From: Oceanispirochaeta sp. M1
GTDB taxonomy: Bacteria > Spirochaetota > Spirochaetia > DSM-2461
DNA length: 64,000 nucleotides
Direction of reading: 5' to 3'
Assembly (NCBI RefSeq): GCF_003346715.1
Contig: NZ_QQPQ01000003.1
Coordinates: 159,545-223,544, forward strand
The notes below the pieces were generated by a model, which was given only the letters and a program-made list of their open reading frames with translations, did not search any database and was not told where the DNA came from. Positions 26,490 through 34,311 of this stretch are shown piece after piece; the stretch's first letter is position 1; every line of letters begins with the position of its first letter. Made by a program: the position numbers and the translations under genes.

Positions 26490-26665
26490 CAATGCAGGTC
26501 TCCTGACTTACAGGTCAATGTTTTTTGCCTTCCCGGATAAATATTTCTTTACCCAGTGACTTTCAAATAAAAACACACCCCTGATTACAGTGACGGGATC
26601 GCTCCGGATTCTAACCGGATTCCCATTTAAGCCAAGTTCCTTGCGGAACATACAGCACATCAGAT
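26490..26665 (-). ncRNA. Cobalamin riboswitch
   Basis: On the minus strand the B12 box AGTCAGGAGACCTGC is at 26494-26508. The upstream core, GGGAATCCGGTTAGAATCC then CGATCCCGTCACTGTAATC, lies at about 26583-26633. These are the hallmark elements of the AdoCbl riboswitch. It precedes cbiK by about 120 bp; that stretch contains GAAAC/GTTTC and ACTTCGAAGT inverted repeats that may be part of the expression platform. When B12 is plentiful, cbiK-btuFCD should be turned down. The segment 26666-26776 is AT-rich with no gene. Confidence 0.9.
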
Positions 26666-26776
26666 TTGAACCAATCTTACAGCAGCTGCTGATAAACGAT
26701 CAATAGATAATTTTTCACAATTTTTGTAATTTCTAATGATTATTTGATTTATTATTGACAATTTCGGACGCAAGTC

Positions 26777-26828
26777 TTCAGTATAGAGCCCTGATAACAA
26801 AGAAATTTTATCTACTGAACACATCAGG
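26777..26828 (+). promoter_or_regulatory. Interleaved stems in the cobO leader (pseudoknot-like)
   Basis: TTCAGTA (26777-26783) pairs perfectly with TACTGAA (26813-26819). CCTGAT (26790-26795) pairs with ATCAGG (26823-26828). The stems interlock and end 8 bp before the GGAG ribosome site of cobO. No known riboswitch consensus was recognised here. Confidence 0.35.
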
Positions 26829-26848
26829 ATTTTATAGGAGAGCGGGGA

Positions 26849-27382
26849 ATGGAAGCTTATGTACAGGTCTATACGGGAGACGGTAAGGGTAAGACTACCG
26901 CATCTCTCGGCCTCACTCTCAGGGCACTGGGTGCGGGATATTCAGTGTTTTTCGGCCAATTCCTCAAAAACGGTGATTACAGTGAAATAAAAATGCTCAG
27001 GAAGATGAAGACTGTTCTGGAAGAGGGACAGATTCTTGAACTTGAACAGTATGGAGAACCCCGCTTTATCAAGCAGAAGCCGAGACAGGAAGATATTGAA
27101 TCTGCTTTGAAGGGCTGGGAATCTATAAAAAAAGCACTTCATTCAGGCATATATGATCTTGTCATTGCAGAAGAGATAAATGTTGCACTCCATCTTGGAA
27201 TGATCCCTCTCGAAGAAGTCCTTGAAGAGATAAAAAATAAAGAGTGTTCTGTCGAGTTTGTTCTCACAGGACGCTATGCTCATGATGATATCTGTGAAGC
27301 CGCAGATCTGGTAAGTGAGATACAGGAAGTCAAACATTATTATCAGGCCGGTGTGACCGCAAGAGTCGGAATTGAAAAATAA
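26849..27382 (+). CDS. cobO: Cob(I)yrinic acid a,c-diamide adenosyltransferase (CobO/BtuR type)
   Basis: A 177-residue P-loop enzyme with Walker A GDGKGKTT at 10-17 and the family's EEINVALHLG and LTGRYAHDD segments (about 109 and 145). It transfers the adenosyl group of ATP to Co(I) corrinoids, making the adenosyl form. First gene of an eight-gene, mostly overlapping operon for cobyrinate synthesis. The ribosome site is TAGGAGAGCGGGG. It overlaps cbiA by 11 bp. Confidence 0.92.
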   Translation: MEAYVQVYTGDGKGKTTASLGLTLRALGAGYSVFFGQFLKNGDYSEIKMLRKMKTVLEEGQILELEQYGEPRFIKQKPRQEDIESALKGWESIKKALHSGIYDLVIAEEINVALHLGMIPLEEVLEEIKNKECSVEFVLTGRYAHDDICEAADLVSEIQEVKHYYQAGVTARVGIEK

Positions 27383-28826
27383 AACTGACTCTCCCCCGGC
27401 TACGATGAAGGGATTCATGGTCGCCGGCACTCACAGCGGCTGCGGTAAAAGTACTGTTGCCATGGGGCTGAACCGTCTGCTCAGCAGGCAGGGTTACAGG
27501 CTTCAGCCATGGAAGTGCGGACCAGATTATATCGACCCCGGATTTCACAGTATTGCAGCCGGACGAAATTGTCGAAACCTTGATACCAGGTTAATGAATA
27601 TCAATGTGATTAAAGAGCTTTTTTCATATCATGGAGGATCTTCAGATTTCTCTTTGGTGGAAGGAGTTATGGGGTATTATGATGGTGACTCCGGACGCTT
27701 TATTGAAGGCAGCTCCTACCATCTTTCCAAGGTCCTTGGACTGCCTGTTTTTCTGGTTCTGGATGTACGTGCCATGGCACAGAGCGCAGGGGCTCTGGCA
27801 GCAGGTTTCAGCACATATAGGGATGATGCTCCCATCGCCGGATTTATACTTAACAGAACAGGATCAGAACGTCATTCAGGGATGGTCCGGGATGCAGTTG
27901 AAGAAGCAACGGGGAAGCCTGTCATAGGCTGTCTTCCCAGGCAGGATGATATTTCTCTCCCGGAACGTCATCTTGGTCTTGTTCTGGCTGAAGAACAGAG
28001 GGACGACCTCTGTGAAACACTGGATAAAATAGCCGATTCTCTGGAAAAAAATCTGGATATGGAGAAACTACTTTCTTTGTCATTCATCAGGAGCACAGCT
28101 TCAGACAGTATTGTATCCGGCCGGGAAAATAAGCCCGTATACCTCCCCGGGATTTCTAAAAAAAGTGACAATCCTGTCATTGCTGTAGCAAAAGACAAGG
28201 CCTTTGCCTTCTATTATCAGGATAATCTGGATCTCCTTGAAAACAGGGGTGCCCGGCTTGCCTATTTTTCTCCTGTTTCTGATAAATCCCTTCCCCAAGG
28301 GACAGCCGCTGTCTATTTCGGAGGGGGGTACCCCGAGCTTTTTGCCCGGGAGCTTTCAGAAAATAAGGATATGCTGGGATCCGTTCGTCAGGCTGCATCA
28401 GAGGGAATGCCCATCTACGGAGAGTGCGGCGGCTATATGTATCTGGCCGAAAGTCTCAGGTGCCGGGACGGTTCACTTTGGCCGATGGCAGGTCTTCTGC
28501 CTGGGAAAATCAGTATGAGCGGAGGGCTTCGTGCTCTGGGTTACGGAGATGTCCGCTGGCTGCGAGATACCTTTCTGGCAGATAAGGGGACAGTCATACC
28601 GGGGCATCTCTTTCACTGGTCCTCCCTTGAGGAAGAGTTGAAGGAAGAGCTGAAGGAAGAAGCTCTTTTTGAGATGGATCGACGGGGATCCCTTATGAAT
28701 GAAGGTTTTATGCAGAAAAATGTGCTGGCAAGCTATGTCCATTTTCATTTTGCCAGCAGACCCGATCTAGCTCTCCGCTTTGTAGAGGCGGCACAGTCTT
28801 ATTCAAAAAAGAATAAATTATCATGA
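27372..28826 (+). CDS. cbiA: Cobyrinate a,c-diamide synthase (CbiA/CobB)
   Basis: A 484-residue glutamine-dependent amidotransferase. An N-terminal dethiobiotin-synthase-like ATPase domain begins with a P-loop (THSGCGKST, about 19-27). The C-terminal glutaminase domain has its nucleophilic Cys in YGECGGY. It amidates the a and c side chains of cobyrinic acid. The TTG at 27372 overlaps cobO; an ATG at 27405 would also keep the P-loop intact, and neither has a strong ribosome site. Confidence 0.92.
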   Translation: MKNKTDSPPATMKGFMVAGTHSGCGKSTVAMGLNRLLSRQGYRLQPWKCGPDYIDPGFHSIAAGRNCRNLDTRLMNINVIKELFSYHGGSSDFSLVEGVMGYYDGDSGRFIEGSSYHLSKVLGLPVFLVLDVRAMAQSAGALAAGFSTYRDDAPIAGFILNRTGSERHSGMVRDAVEEATGKPVIGCLPRQDDISLPERHLGLVLAEEQRDDLCETLDKIADSLEKNLDMEKLLSLSFIRSTASDSIVSGRENKPVYLPGISKKSDNPVIAVAKDKAFAFYYQDNLDLLENRGARLAYFSPVSDKSLPQGTAAVYFGGGYPELFARELSENKDMLGSVRQAASEGMPIYGECGGYMYLAESLRCRDGSLWPMAGLLPGKISMSGGLRALGYGDVRWLRDTFLADKGTVIPGHLFHWSSLEEELKEELKEEALFEMDRRGSLMNEGFMQKNVLASYVHFHFASRPDLALRFVEAAQSYSKKNKLS

Positions 28827-28836
28827 GGAGTAAATC

Positions 28837-29499
28837 ATGAGTCAGAATACAGATAATAAAATCAGAGACAGACAGTATATCGAACCGGCTGAAATCTACC
28901 GCCGAAGTTTCTCACTGATCCGCGATGCTTTCGGGGAGAGATGGCCCGAAGGCCCGGAGCAGGAAATCATTAAGAGAATTGCCCATACTACCGCTGATGT
29001 TGATTATGCACTGACCTTCCAGCTCAGTGATGATGCTCTCGAAAAGGGTGTTCAGGCTATCAGGGCCGGCAAGGGAATTGTTACGGATGTCTCTATGGTG
29101 ACTGCAGGGATAAGAAAGGAAGCTCCCGCCCGTTTCGGCTGTGAAATCCGCTGTCTTCTCTACAATGAGGGAATCGCAGAGGAAGCCGCTAAAAGAGGAA
29201 CAACCAAGGCGGCAGTGGCAATTGGAAAAGCTGCGCCTTACTATGACGGTGGAATTGTTGCCATCGGAAATGCACCTACTGCTCTTTTTGAGCTTATTGA
29301 TCTAATTAAAGCCGGAAAAGCTGCTCCTGCCCTGATTGTGGGTGTACCTGTGGGCTTTGTGGGTGCCGCTGAATCCAAAAAAGAGCTTATTGAGTCGGGT
29401 ATCCCCTTTATCTCCAATCCCTGTAAACGGGGAGGCAGTCCCATAGCAGCCACCATAGTCAACGGGCTTTTTACACTGGCTGAGAAAAATGAGCTCTGA
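28837..29499 (+). CDS. cbiC: Precorrin-8X / cobalt-precorrin-8 methylmutase (CbiC/CobH)
   Basis: A 220-residue enzyme. The catalytic His is H50 in RIAHTTADVDY, and the C-terminal half has the family's VGVPVGFVGAAESK and SNPCKRGGSPIAAT segments. It moves a methyl group from C11 to C12, giving cobyrinic acid. The ATG follows TGAGGAG by 6 bp. It overlaps cbiD by 11 bp. Confidence 0.95.
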   Translation: MSQNTDNKIRDRQYIEPAEIYRRSFSLIRDAFGERWPEGPEQEIIKRIAHTTADVDYALTFQLSDDALEKGVQAIRAGKGIVTDVSMVTAGIRKEAPARFGCEIRCLLYNEGIAEEAAKRGTTKAAVAIGKAAPYYDGGIVAIGNAPTALFELIDLIKAGKAAPALIVGVPVGFVGAAESKKELIESGIPFISNPCKRGGSPIAATIVNGLFTLAEKNEL

Positions 29500-30700
29500 G
29501 AGTTCCGGTGGAAATGCTGTTGTAAGTAAATCGGCCCCCTTTGATGGTGAATCTGACAAAGTCAGTGCCATCAGAGAAGAATACCGGCGTGTTCTTGGAA
29601 AAACCGAGGGCATGCAGCGGGGATTTACATCGGGAACCTGTGCCCTGGCGGCCTCAAAAGCGGCACTGCTGCTTTTGACAGGAGAGCTCTCCCCGGAAGA
29701 TGAAGAGGAAACAGTTGAGGTCGTTCTAAAAAAAAATATCAGACTTGTTCTGCCTGTTTTTAAACTGGAACTGGAAAATGGGCAGGCATCGGTAAGTATC
29801 ATTAAGGACAGCGGTGACGACGATGATGTCTGTCACGCCAAGGAGTTTTCAGCGTCCCTCAGCTGGTCTGATAAACCTGGAATAGAGATCCGCGGAGGCC
29901 GGGGGGTCGGCAAGGCGACACGTCCGGGTCTTCCGGTTAAGCCCGGGGAGTGGGCTGTTAATCCGGGACCCAGAAAGATGATCAATGACAATCTCTCCCC
30001 CCTTATTCCCGCCGGGAAAGGGCTTGAAATAGTACTGTCAGTGCCTGAAGGGGAAGGACTTGCCAGACAGACATGGAATCCCCGGATCGGTATAGAAGGG
30101 GGAATCTCCATTATCGGTACAAGCGGTGTTATCGAACCACGCTCTGCATCAGCATATAAGGCCTCCATTGCCCTTGTTGCTAAAAGTCGTAAAGCACTTG
30201 GAGAAAACAATTTATATATTACACCGGGTTATGTGGGAGACGGTTTTTACCAGAAGCAGTTCTCCCTTGTGGAAGATGAAATCCTCCGCTTTGGTGATCA
30301 TGCGGGTTTCGCCCTGAATCAGGGTCCCTCAAAGGGATTTAAGCATGTCCATCTGGCAGCCCACATAGGAAAAATGTCCAAAATTGCTGCGGGTCTTTTC
30401 AATACTCACTGTAAAACAGGTGATGCACGTCTTGAGACTGTTGCAGCCCTCGCAGGAGCAGCAGGAGCCGACAGGGAGCAGATCAGGACTATTCTTGAAA
30501 TGAAAATGGCCGAAGAGGCAGTCTCATTTTTACAGGATGCCCGACTGGAAGAGACTTTTGAACTGATGGCTCTGCGTACTGAACAAAGAATAAAAGCACT
30601 TTGGCAGAAGGATTACGACACTCTGCCTGAATTGCATCTCTATATACTGGACCTGGAAGGAAATCTGCTGGGTACCAACTTTCCTGGAGGAAACAAATGA
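29489..30700 (+). CDS. cbiD: Cobalt-precorrin-5B C1-methyltransferase (CbiD)
   Basis: A 403-residue CbiD, marked by GFTSGTCALAASKAA (about 45-59), NPGPRKMI and GTSGVIEPRS. It methylates C1 during ring contraction in the anaerobic pathway, so its presence identifies the oxygen-independent route. It overlaps both neighbours, starting inside cbiC and ending in an ATGA overlap with the cbiE-cbiL fusion gene. There is an extra acidic insertion (about 70-80). Confidence 0.95.
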   Translation: MSSESSGGNAVVSKSAPFDGESDKVSAIREEYRRVLGKTEGMQRGFTSGTCALAASKAALLLLTGELSPEDEEETVEVVLKKNIRLVLPVFKLELENGQASVSIIKDSGDDDDVCHAKEFSASLSWSDKPGIEIRGGRGVGKATRPGLPVKPGEWAVNPGPRKMINDNLSPLIPAGKGLEIVLSVPEGEGLARQTWNPRIGIEGGISIIGTSGVIEPRSASAYKASIALVAKSRKALGENNLYITPGYVGDGFYQKQFSLVEDEILRFGDHAGFALNQGPSKGFKHVHLAAHIGKMSKIAAGLFNTHCKTGDARLETVAALAGAAGADREQIRTILEMKMAEEAVSFLQDARLEETFELMALRTEQRIKALWQKDYDTLPELHLYILDLEGNLLGTNFPGGNK

Positions 30701-32049
30701 TTTATCTGATTGGAATGGGACCTGGAGGAGAGGAATATCTCACCCCCCTGTCCCGTCAGATCATACAGGAGGCCGACAGAGTCTACGCCTTTCCTAAACA
30801 TATTGAAATGCTTGGACTCAGTCCCGAAAGTTCAGAATCAATTCAGGGGGAAATCCCCGGTCTGCCCGAAAGGCTGGGCAAGATGGATCAGAATTTGAGA
30901 CTTGCAGTACTTGTGTCCGGTAATCCCCAGGTATTCAGCCTGAGCCGCCGTTTTATCAGGGAACTGCCCAGGGAGAGATGGACTCTTGTACCTGGAATCG
31001 GCAGCGATCAGGTCATGGGTACAGCAATGGGTCTGCAGACTCCTCTGCCGGCACTTCAGTCTCTCCACGGTCATCCCGTTGAGAATCTCCTCCCCCAGCT
31101 CTATAAGCAGGAGTCCGCTTTCATCTATACGGATTCTGAAAATAATCCTCGCAGTATTGCTTCTTACATGGCTGAGAATCAGTTTAGAAACTGGCGCTTT
31201 ACGGTGGGACAGAACCTGGGTACTGCAGATCAAAGCATTGAAGAATGGTCTCTGGAGGATCTGCTTAAAGAGCCTGAGGATAAAGACTGGGGTCTCAATC
31301 TTCTCTATATCGCTCCTCTGGAGGAGTCGCTCCGAAGAAAAGGATATTTATACGGCATTGGAATCGGCCCCGGTGACCCTGAATTGATTTCATTGAAGGC
31401 CATGCGCATCCTGAAGCAGTCAGATGTGATTCTGGCACCCCGCTCTTCCTGGAAGAAGGGCTCCATAGCCAGAGAAATTCTGGAACAGGCCGCCGGTAAA
31501 GATCTTCCCTTTCAGGAGATGATCTATCCCATGTCCGAAGACCGGGGAACACTGGATGAACACTGGGCTACAGCAGCCGGGGAGTGTGAAGTTCTTCTGA
31601 AAGAGGGGAAGCAGGTCAGTTTTATCACCCTTGGTGATCCTTCCCTGTTCTCTACATTTTCATACCTCTGTGAGGCCCTGGATAAAATAATGCCTGAAGC
31701 CGCCTGGGAGATTATACCCGGTATAAGCAGCATACAGCTTGCTGCCGCCCGACTGGGGCTGCCTCTGGCACTTGGTAAGGATAAGTGCTGCATCATGCCC
31801 ACACCGGACAATATGGAGGATCTCAAGCCTCTGCTGGAGATTCATGAGTCCATTGTGCTGATGAAAGTCGGTAAGCGTCTGGAAGACTTGAAAGAGTTTC
31901 TGAAGAGAGAGAATCTTGCTGAAAAGGCGGCCTTTATCAGAAGGGCCGGCTTCAGAGAAGAATATAAAGCATACGATATGAATGAGCTGGATGAGAGTAG
32001 GGACGGTTATCTTTCAATCGTCATGATCCGGCCCGGGAGGAATAGATGA
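30697..32049 (+). CDS. cbiEL: CbiE-CbiL fusion: cobalt-precorrin-7 C5- and cobalt-precorrin-2 C20-methyltransferases
   Basis: A 450-residue protein made of two tetrapyrrole methyltransferase domains. Residues 1-210 match CbiE (MIYLIGMGPGGEEYLTP, LVSGNPQVF, then the SLHGHPVENLLP and FTVGQNLG segments). Residues 216-450 match CbiL (YGIGIGPGDPELISLKAMR, LGDPSLFSTF, IPGISSIQLAAARLG). CbiE is usually alone or fused to CbiT, so this partner is unusual. No cbiT is seen in the window. Both domains keep the Gly-rich SAM loops. The GGAGGAAACAA ribosome site sits in the end of cbiD. Confidence 0.88.
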   Translation: MIYLIGMGPGGEEYLTPLSRQIIQEADRVYAFPKHIEMLGLSPESSESIQGEIPGLPERLGKMDQNLRLAVLVSGNPQVFSLSRRFIRELPRERWTLVPGIGSDQVMGTAMGLQTPLPALQSLHGHPVENLLPQLYKQESAFIYTDSENNPRSIASYMAENQFRNWRFTVGQNLGTADQSIEEWSLEDLLKEPEDKDWGLNLLYIAPLEESLRRKGYLYGIGIGPGDPELISLKAMRILKQSDVILAPRSSWKKGSIAREILEQAAGKDLPFQEMIYPMSEDRGTLDEHWATAAGECEVLLKEGKQVSFITLGDPSLFSTFSYLCEALDKIMPEAAWEIIPGISSIQLAAARLGLPLALGKDKCCIMPTPDNMEDLKPLLEIHESIVLMKVGKRLEDLKEFLKRENLAEKAAFIRRAGFREEYKAYDMNELDESRDGYLSIVMIRPGRNR

Positions 32050-32807
32050 AGGTAGTATTTATAGGAGCGGGTCCCGGCGATCCGGATCTGATCACCGTAA
32101 AGGGAAGTAAAGTACTGGCAAAGGCCCTGGTCGTTATCTATGCAGGCTCCCTGGTTTCACCCGAAATTCTTACATGGTGTGCAGCCTCCCCGGAAATTAT
32201 GGATTCCGCCGGGATGGATCTGGAACAGGTCTGCCAGGTTTATAAAGAGCATCAGAATGAGGAGGGGATCATTGCCAGAGTGCATACGGGAGATCCTTCA
32301 CTCTACGGTGCCATTCAGGAGCAGATGGACTATCTCAGATCCGAAAATATCCCCTTTGAGATCATTCCCGGGGTCAGTTCATTCCAGGCTGCTGCGGCTG
32401 CACTGGAACAGGAGTATACACTCCCGGGGATCAGCCAGTCCCTGATTATCACAAGAGCTGCCGGCCGGACTCCAGTTCCGGAAAAAGAGAATTTAAAAGT
32501 TTTGGCAAAGGCCGGAACAACAATGGTCCTTTTTCTGAGCATTTCACTTATAGATAAGGCTGTAGAGGATCTTCAGGATTCCTATTCAGCGGATACTCCC
32601 GCAGCCGTAGTCTACAGGGCATCATGGCCGGATCAGAAAATAATCAGAGGCACCCTCTCCGCTATTCCTCAACTGGTTAAGGATGCCGGAATCACAAGAC
32701 AGGCTCTTGTCATCATCGGTGATGTTCTGAAAGGTGAATATGAAATGTCCAAACTCTATGACCCTTCATTCTCCCATGGATGGAGGAAGGGCAGGAAAGA
32801 CAATTGA
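32046..32807 (+). CDS. cbiF: Cobalt-precorrin-4 C11-methyltransferase (CbiF)
   Basis: A 253-residue tetrapyrrole methyltransferase. MKVVFIGAGPGDPDLITVKG and VIYAGSLVSPEIL are CbiF/CobM marks, with RVHTGDPSLYGAIQEQM and IPGVSSFQAAAAAL further on. It methylates C11 using SAM. It has an ATGA overlap with the cbiE-cbiL gene, and the cbiG start lies at or before its stop codon. Confidence 0.94.
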   Translation: MKVVFIGAGPGDPDLITVKGSKVLAKALVVIYAGSLVSPEILTWCAASPEIMDSAGMDLEQVCQVYKEHQNEEGIIARVHTGDPSLYGAIQEQMDYLRSENIPFEIIPGVSSFQAAAAALEQEYTLPGISQSLIITRAAGRTPVPEKENLKVLAKAGTTMVLFLSISLIDKAVEDLQDSYSADTPAAVVYRASWPDQKIIRGTLSAIPQLVKDAGITRQALVIIGDVLKGEYEMSKLYDPSFSHGWRKGRKDN

Positions 32808-33553
32808 TTCCTGAAAAGATCGCCGTTATATCGGTAACAGACAGCAGTGAACTGACAGCAAAGCGCCTTGCCGCTGCCCTGGGTGCCGATACATTCAGGC
32901 CCGAAAAAGGCGGCCTGAGAGCTCTGGTGGAAAACATTTTTCACTCCTATGACGGTCTGATCTTTATAATGGCTTCAGGAATAGTGATCCGTATGATAGC
33001 ACCCCTTATCTCTGATAAATATCACGATCCAGCTGTCATTACGGTGGATGATGCCTGCCGCTATGCAATAAGTACACTCTCAGGACATGAGGGCGGTGCT
33101 AACGATTTATGCTGGAAAGTGGCCTCTTTTCTTGGTGCTGAGGCTGTGATTACGACAGCATCGGATACCAATCGATCCATTGTTCTGGGCATCGGCTGTA
33201 GAAAAGATATCAGTGAAGAAGCTGTAAGGATTTCTATAGAGGAAGTTCTTGAAGAGCAGAGCCTTACAATCGAAGACATCCGCTGTGCCGTCAGTGCAGA
33301 GCTGAAAAAAAATGAAGAAGGGCTTCTCCGGGCTATGGAGAAATTGGGGATTCCCCTGATTTTTCAGCCCCTGGAGAAAATCAGAAGCAGCTGTTTTGAA
33401 GATGTAACTCCCTCAGATGCGGCAATACGGCATTTTAATATACCCGGCGTCAGTGAACCATGTGCCCTCCTGACCGCAAAAAACGGGCGTCTCATAATGA
33501 AAAAGAAGAAGATACGGGGTGTTACCATCGCTCTGGCAAAGGAAGATATATGA
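32804..33553 (+). CDS. cbiG: Cobalt-precorrin-5A hydrolase (CbiG), short form
   Basis: About 249 residues. The N-terminal CbiG domain (IMASGIVIRMIAPLI, DDACRYAISTLSGHEGGAN) is followed almost directly by the C-terminal CbiG/CobE domain (VLGIGCRKDISEEAV). The middle domain found in many CbiG proteins (about 90-100 residues) is missing. CbiG opens the delta-lactone and releases acetaldehyde. I favour TTG 32804 (TTGA overlap with cbiF, AGGAAAGACAA before it); ATG 32780 is the alternative and overlaps cbiF by 28 bp. Confidence 0.9.
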   Translation: MIPEKIAVISVTDSSELTAKRLAAALGADTFRPEKGGLRALVENIFHSYDGLIFIMASGIVIRMIAPLISDKYHDPAVITVDDACRYAISTLSGHEGGANDLCWKVASFLGAEAVITTASDTNRSIVLGIGCRKDISEEAVRISIEEVLEEQSLTIEDIRCAVSAELKKNEEGLLRAMEKLGIPLIFQPLEKIRSSCFEDVTPSDAAIRHFNIPGVSEPCALLTAKNGRLIMKKKKIRGVTIALAKEDI

Positions 33554-34311
33554 ACAATTCAGAAATATCAGAACAAGGAAAACTCACCATAGTAGGAACC
33601 GGACCGGGAACTGATCAGCTTCTGGCACCTGCAGCAAAACAGGCCCTCCTGGAGGCGGATTCTGTTATCGGATATAAGACCTATGTGGATCTGATCCGTC
33701 ATATTCTCCCGGAGAGCTGTGATATTCAGGCCTATGGAATGCGGCAGGAAGTTGAGCGCAGCCGGGCTGCTGCTGCACTGGCTCTTGAGGGGAAAAAAGT
33801 TTGTATTGTCTCTGGTGGAGATGCCGGAGTATTCAGTATTGCCGGACCTGTTCTGGAGGTAATTTCAGAAGAGGATCTAGAAAAACTGAATCTTTCCATT
33901 ATTCCTGGAATAACTTCGGCACTCTCATCGGCAGCCCTTCTGGGTGCTCCTTTAATTCATGATTTTGCTGTGATCTCATTAAGCGATCTTCTTACACCGA
34001 CAGAACTTATTGAGAAGAGACTCAGCCTTGCCGCCGAGGGTGATTTTGTTGTAGTCCTGTATAATCCTGCAAGTAAGAAAAGAACTGAACTCATAAAAAA
34101 ATGCGCTCAGATTATGATTGAGGCCGGTAGAAAAGATACCCCTGTGGGCATTGTACGCCATGGGTTCAGGGCAGATCAGAATGTGACAGTTACAACTGTA
34201 AGTGAGATGCTGAACCATGATATTGATATGAATACCACAGTGGTTATAGGCAACAGCAGAACCTATAGGAAAGGGCGTTTTATGGTTACTCCCCGGGGGT
34301 ATGCTCTGTAG
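33550..34311 (+). CDS. cbiH: Cobalt-precorrin-3 C17-methyltransferase (CbiH)
   Basis: A 253-residue enzyme: KLTIVGTGPGTDQLLAPAA at the start, VSGGDAGVFSIAG, IPGITSALSSAALLGAPL and VVLYNPASKKR. It performs the ring-contracting C17 methylation. The ATG at 33550 overlaps the cbiG stop and has AAGGA upstream; a longer frame from 33460 lies inside cbiG and lacks support. Last gene of the operon. Its 3' end overlaps the opposing glgA by 26 bp, and no terminator is visible. Confidence 0.94.
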   Translation: MNNSEISEQGKLTIVGTGPGTDQLLAPAAKQALLEADSVIGYKTYVDLIRHILPESCDIQAYGMRQEVERSRAAAALALEGKKVCIVSGGDAGVFSIAGPVLEVISEEDLEKLNLSIIPGITSALSSAALLGAPLIHDFAVISLSDLLTPTELIEKRLSLAAEGDFVVVLYNPASKKRTELIKKCAQIMIEAGRKDTPVGIVRHGFRADQNVTVTTVSEMLNHDIDMNTTVVIGNSRTYRKGRFMVTPRGYAL

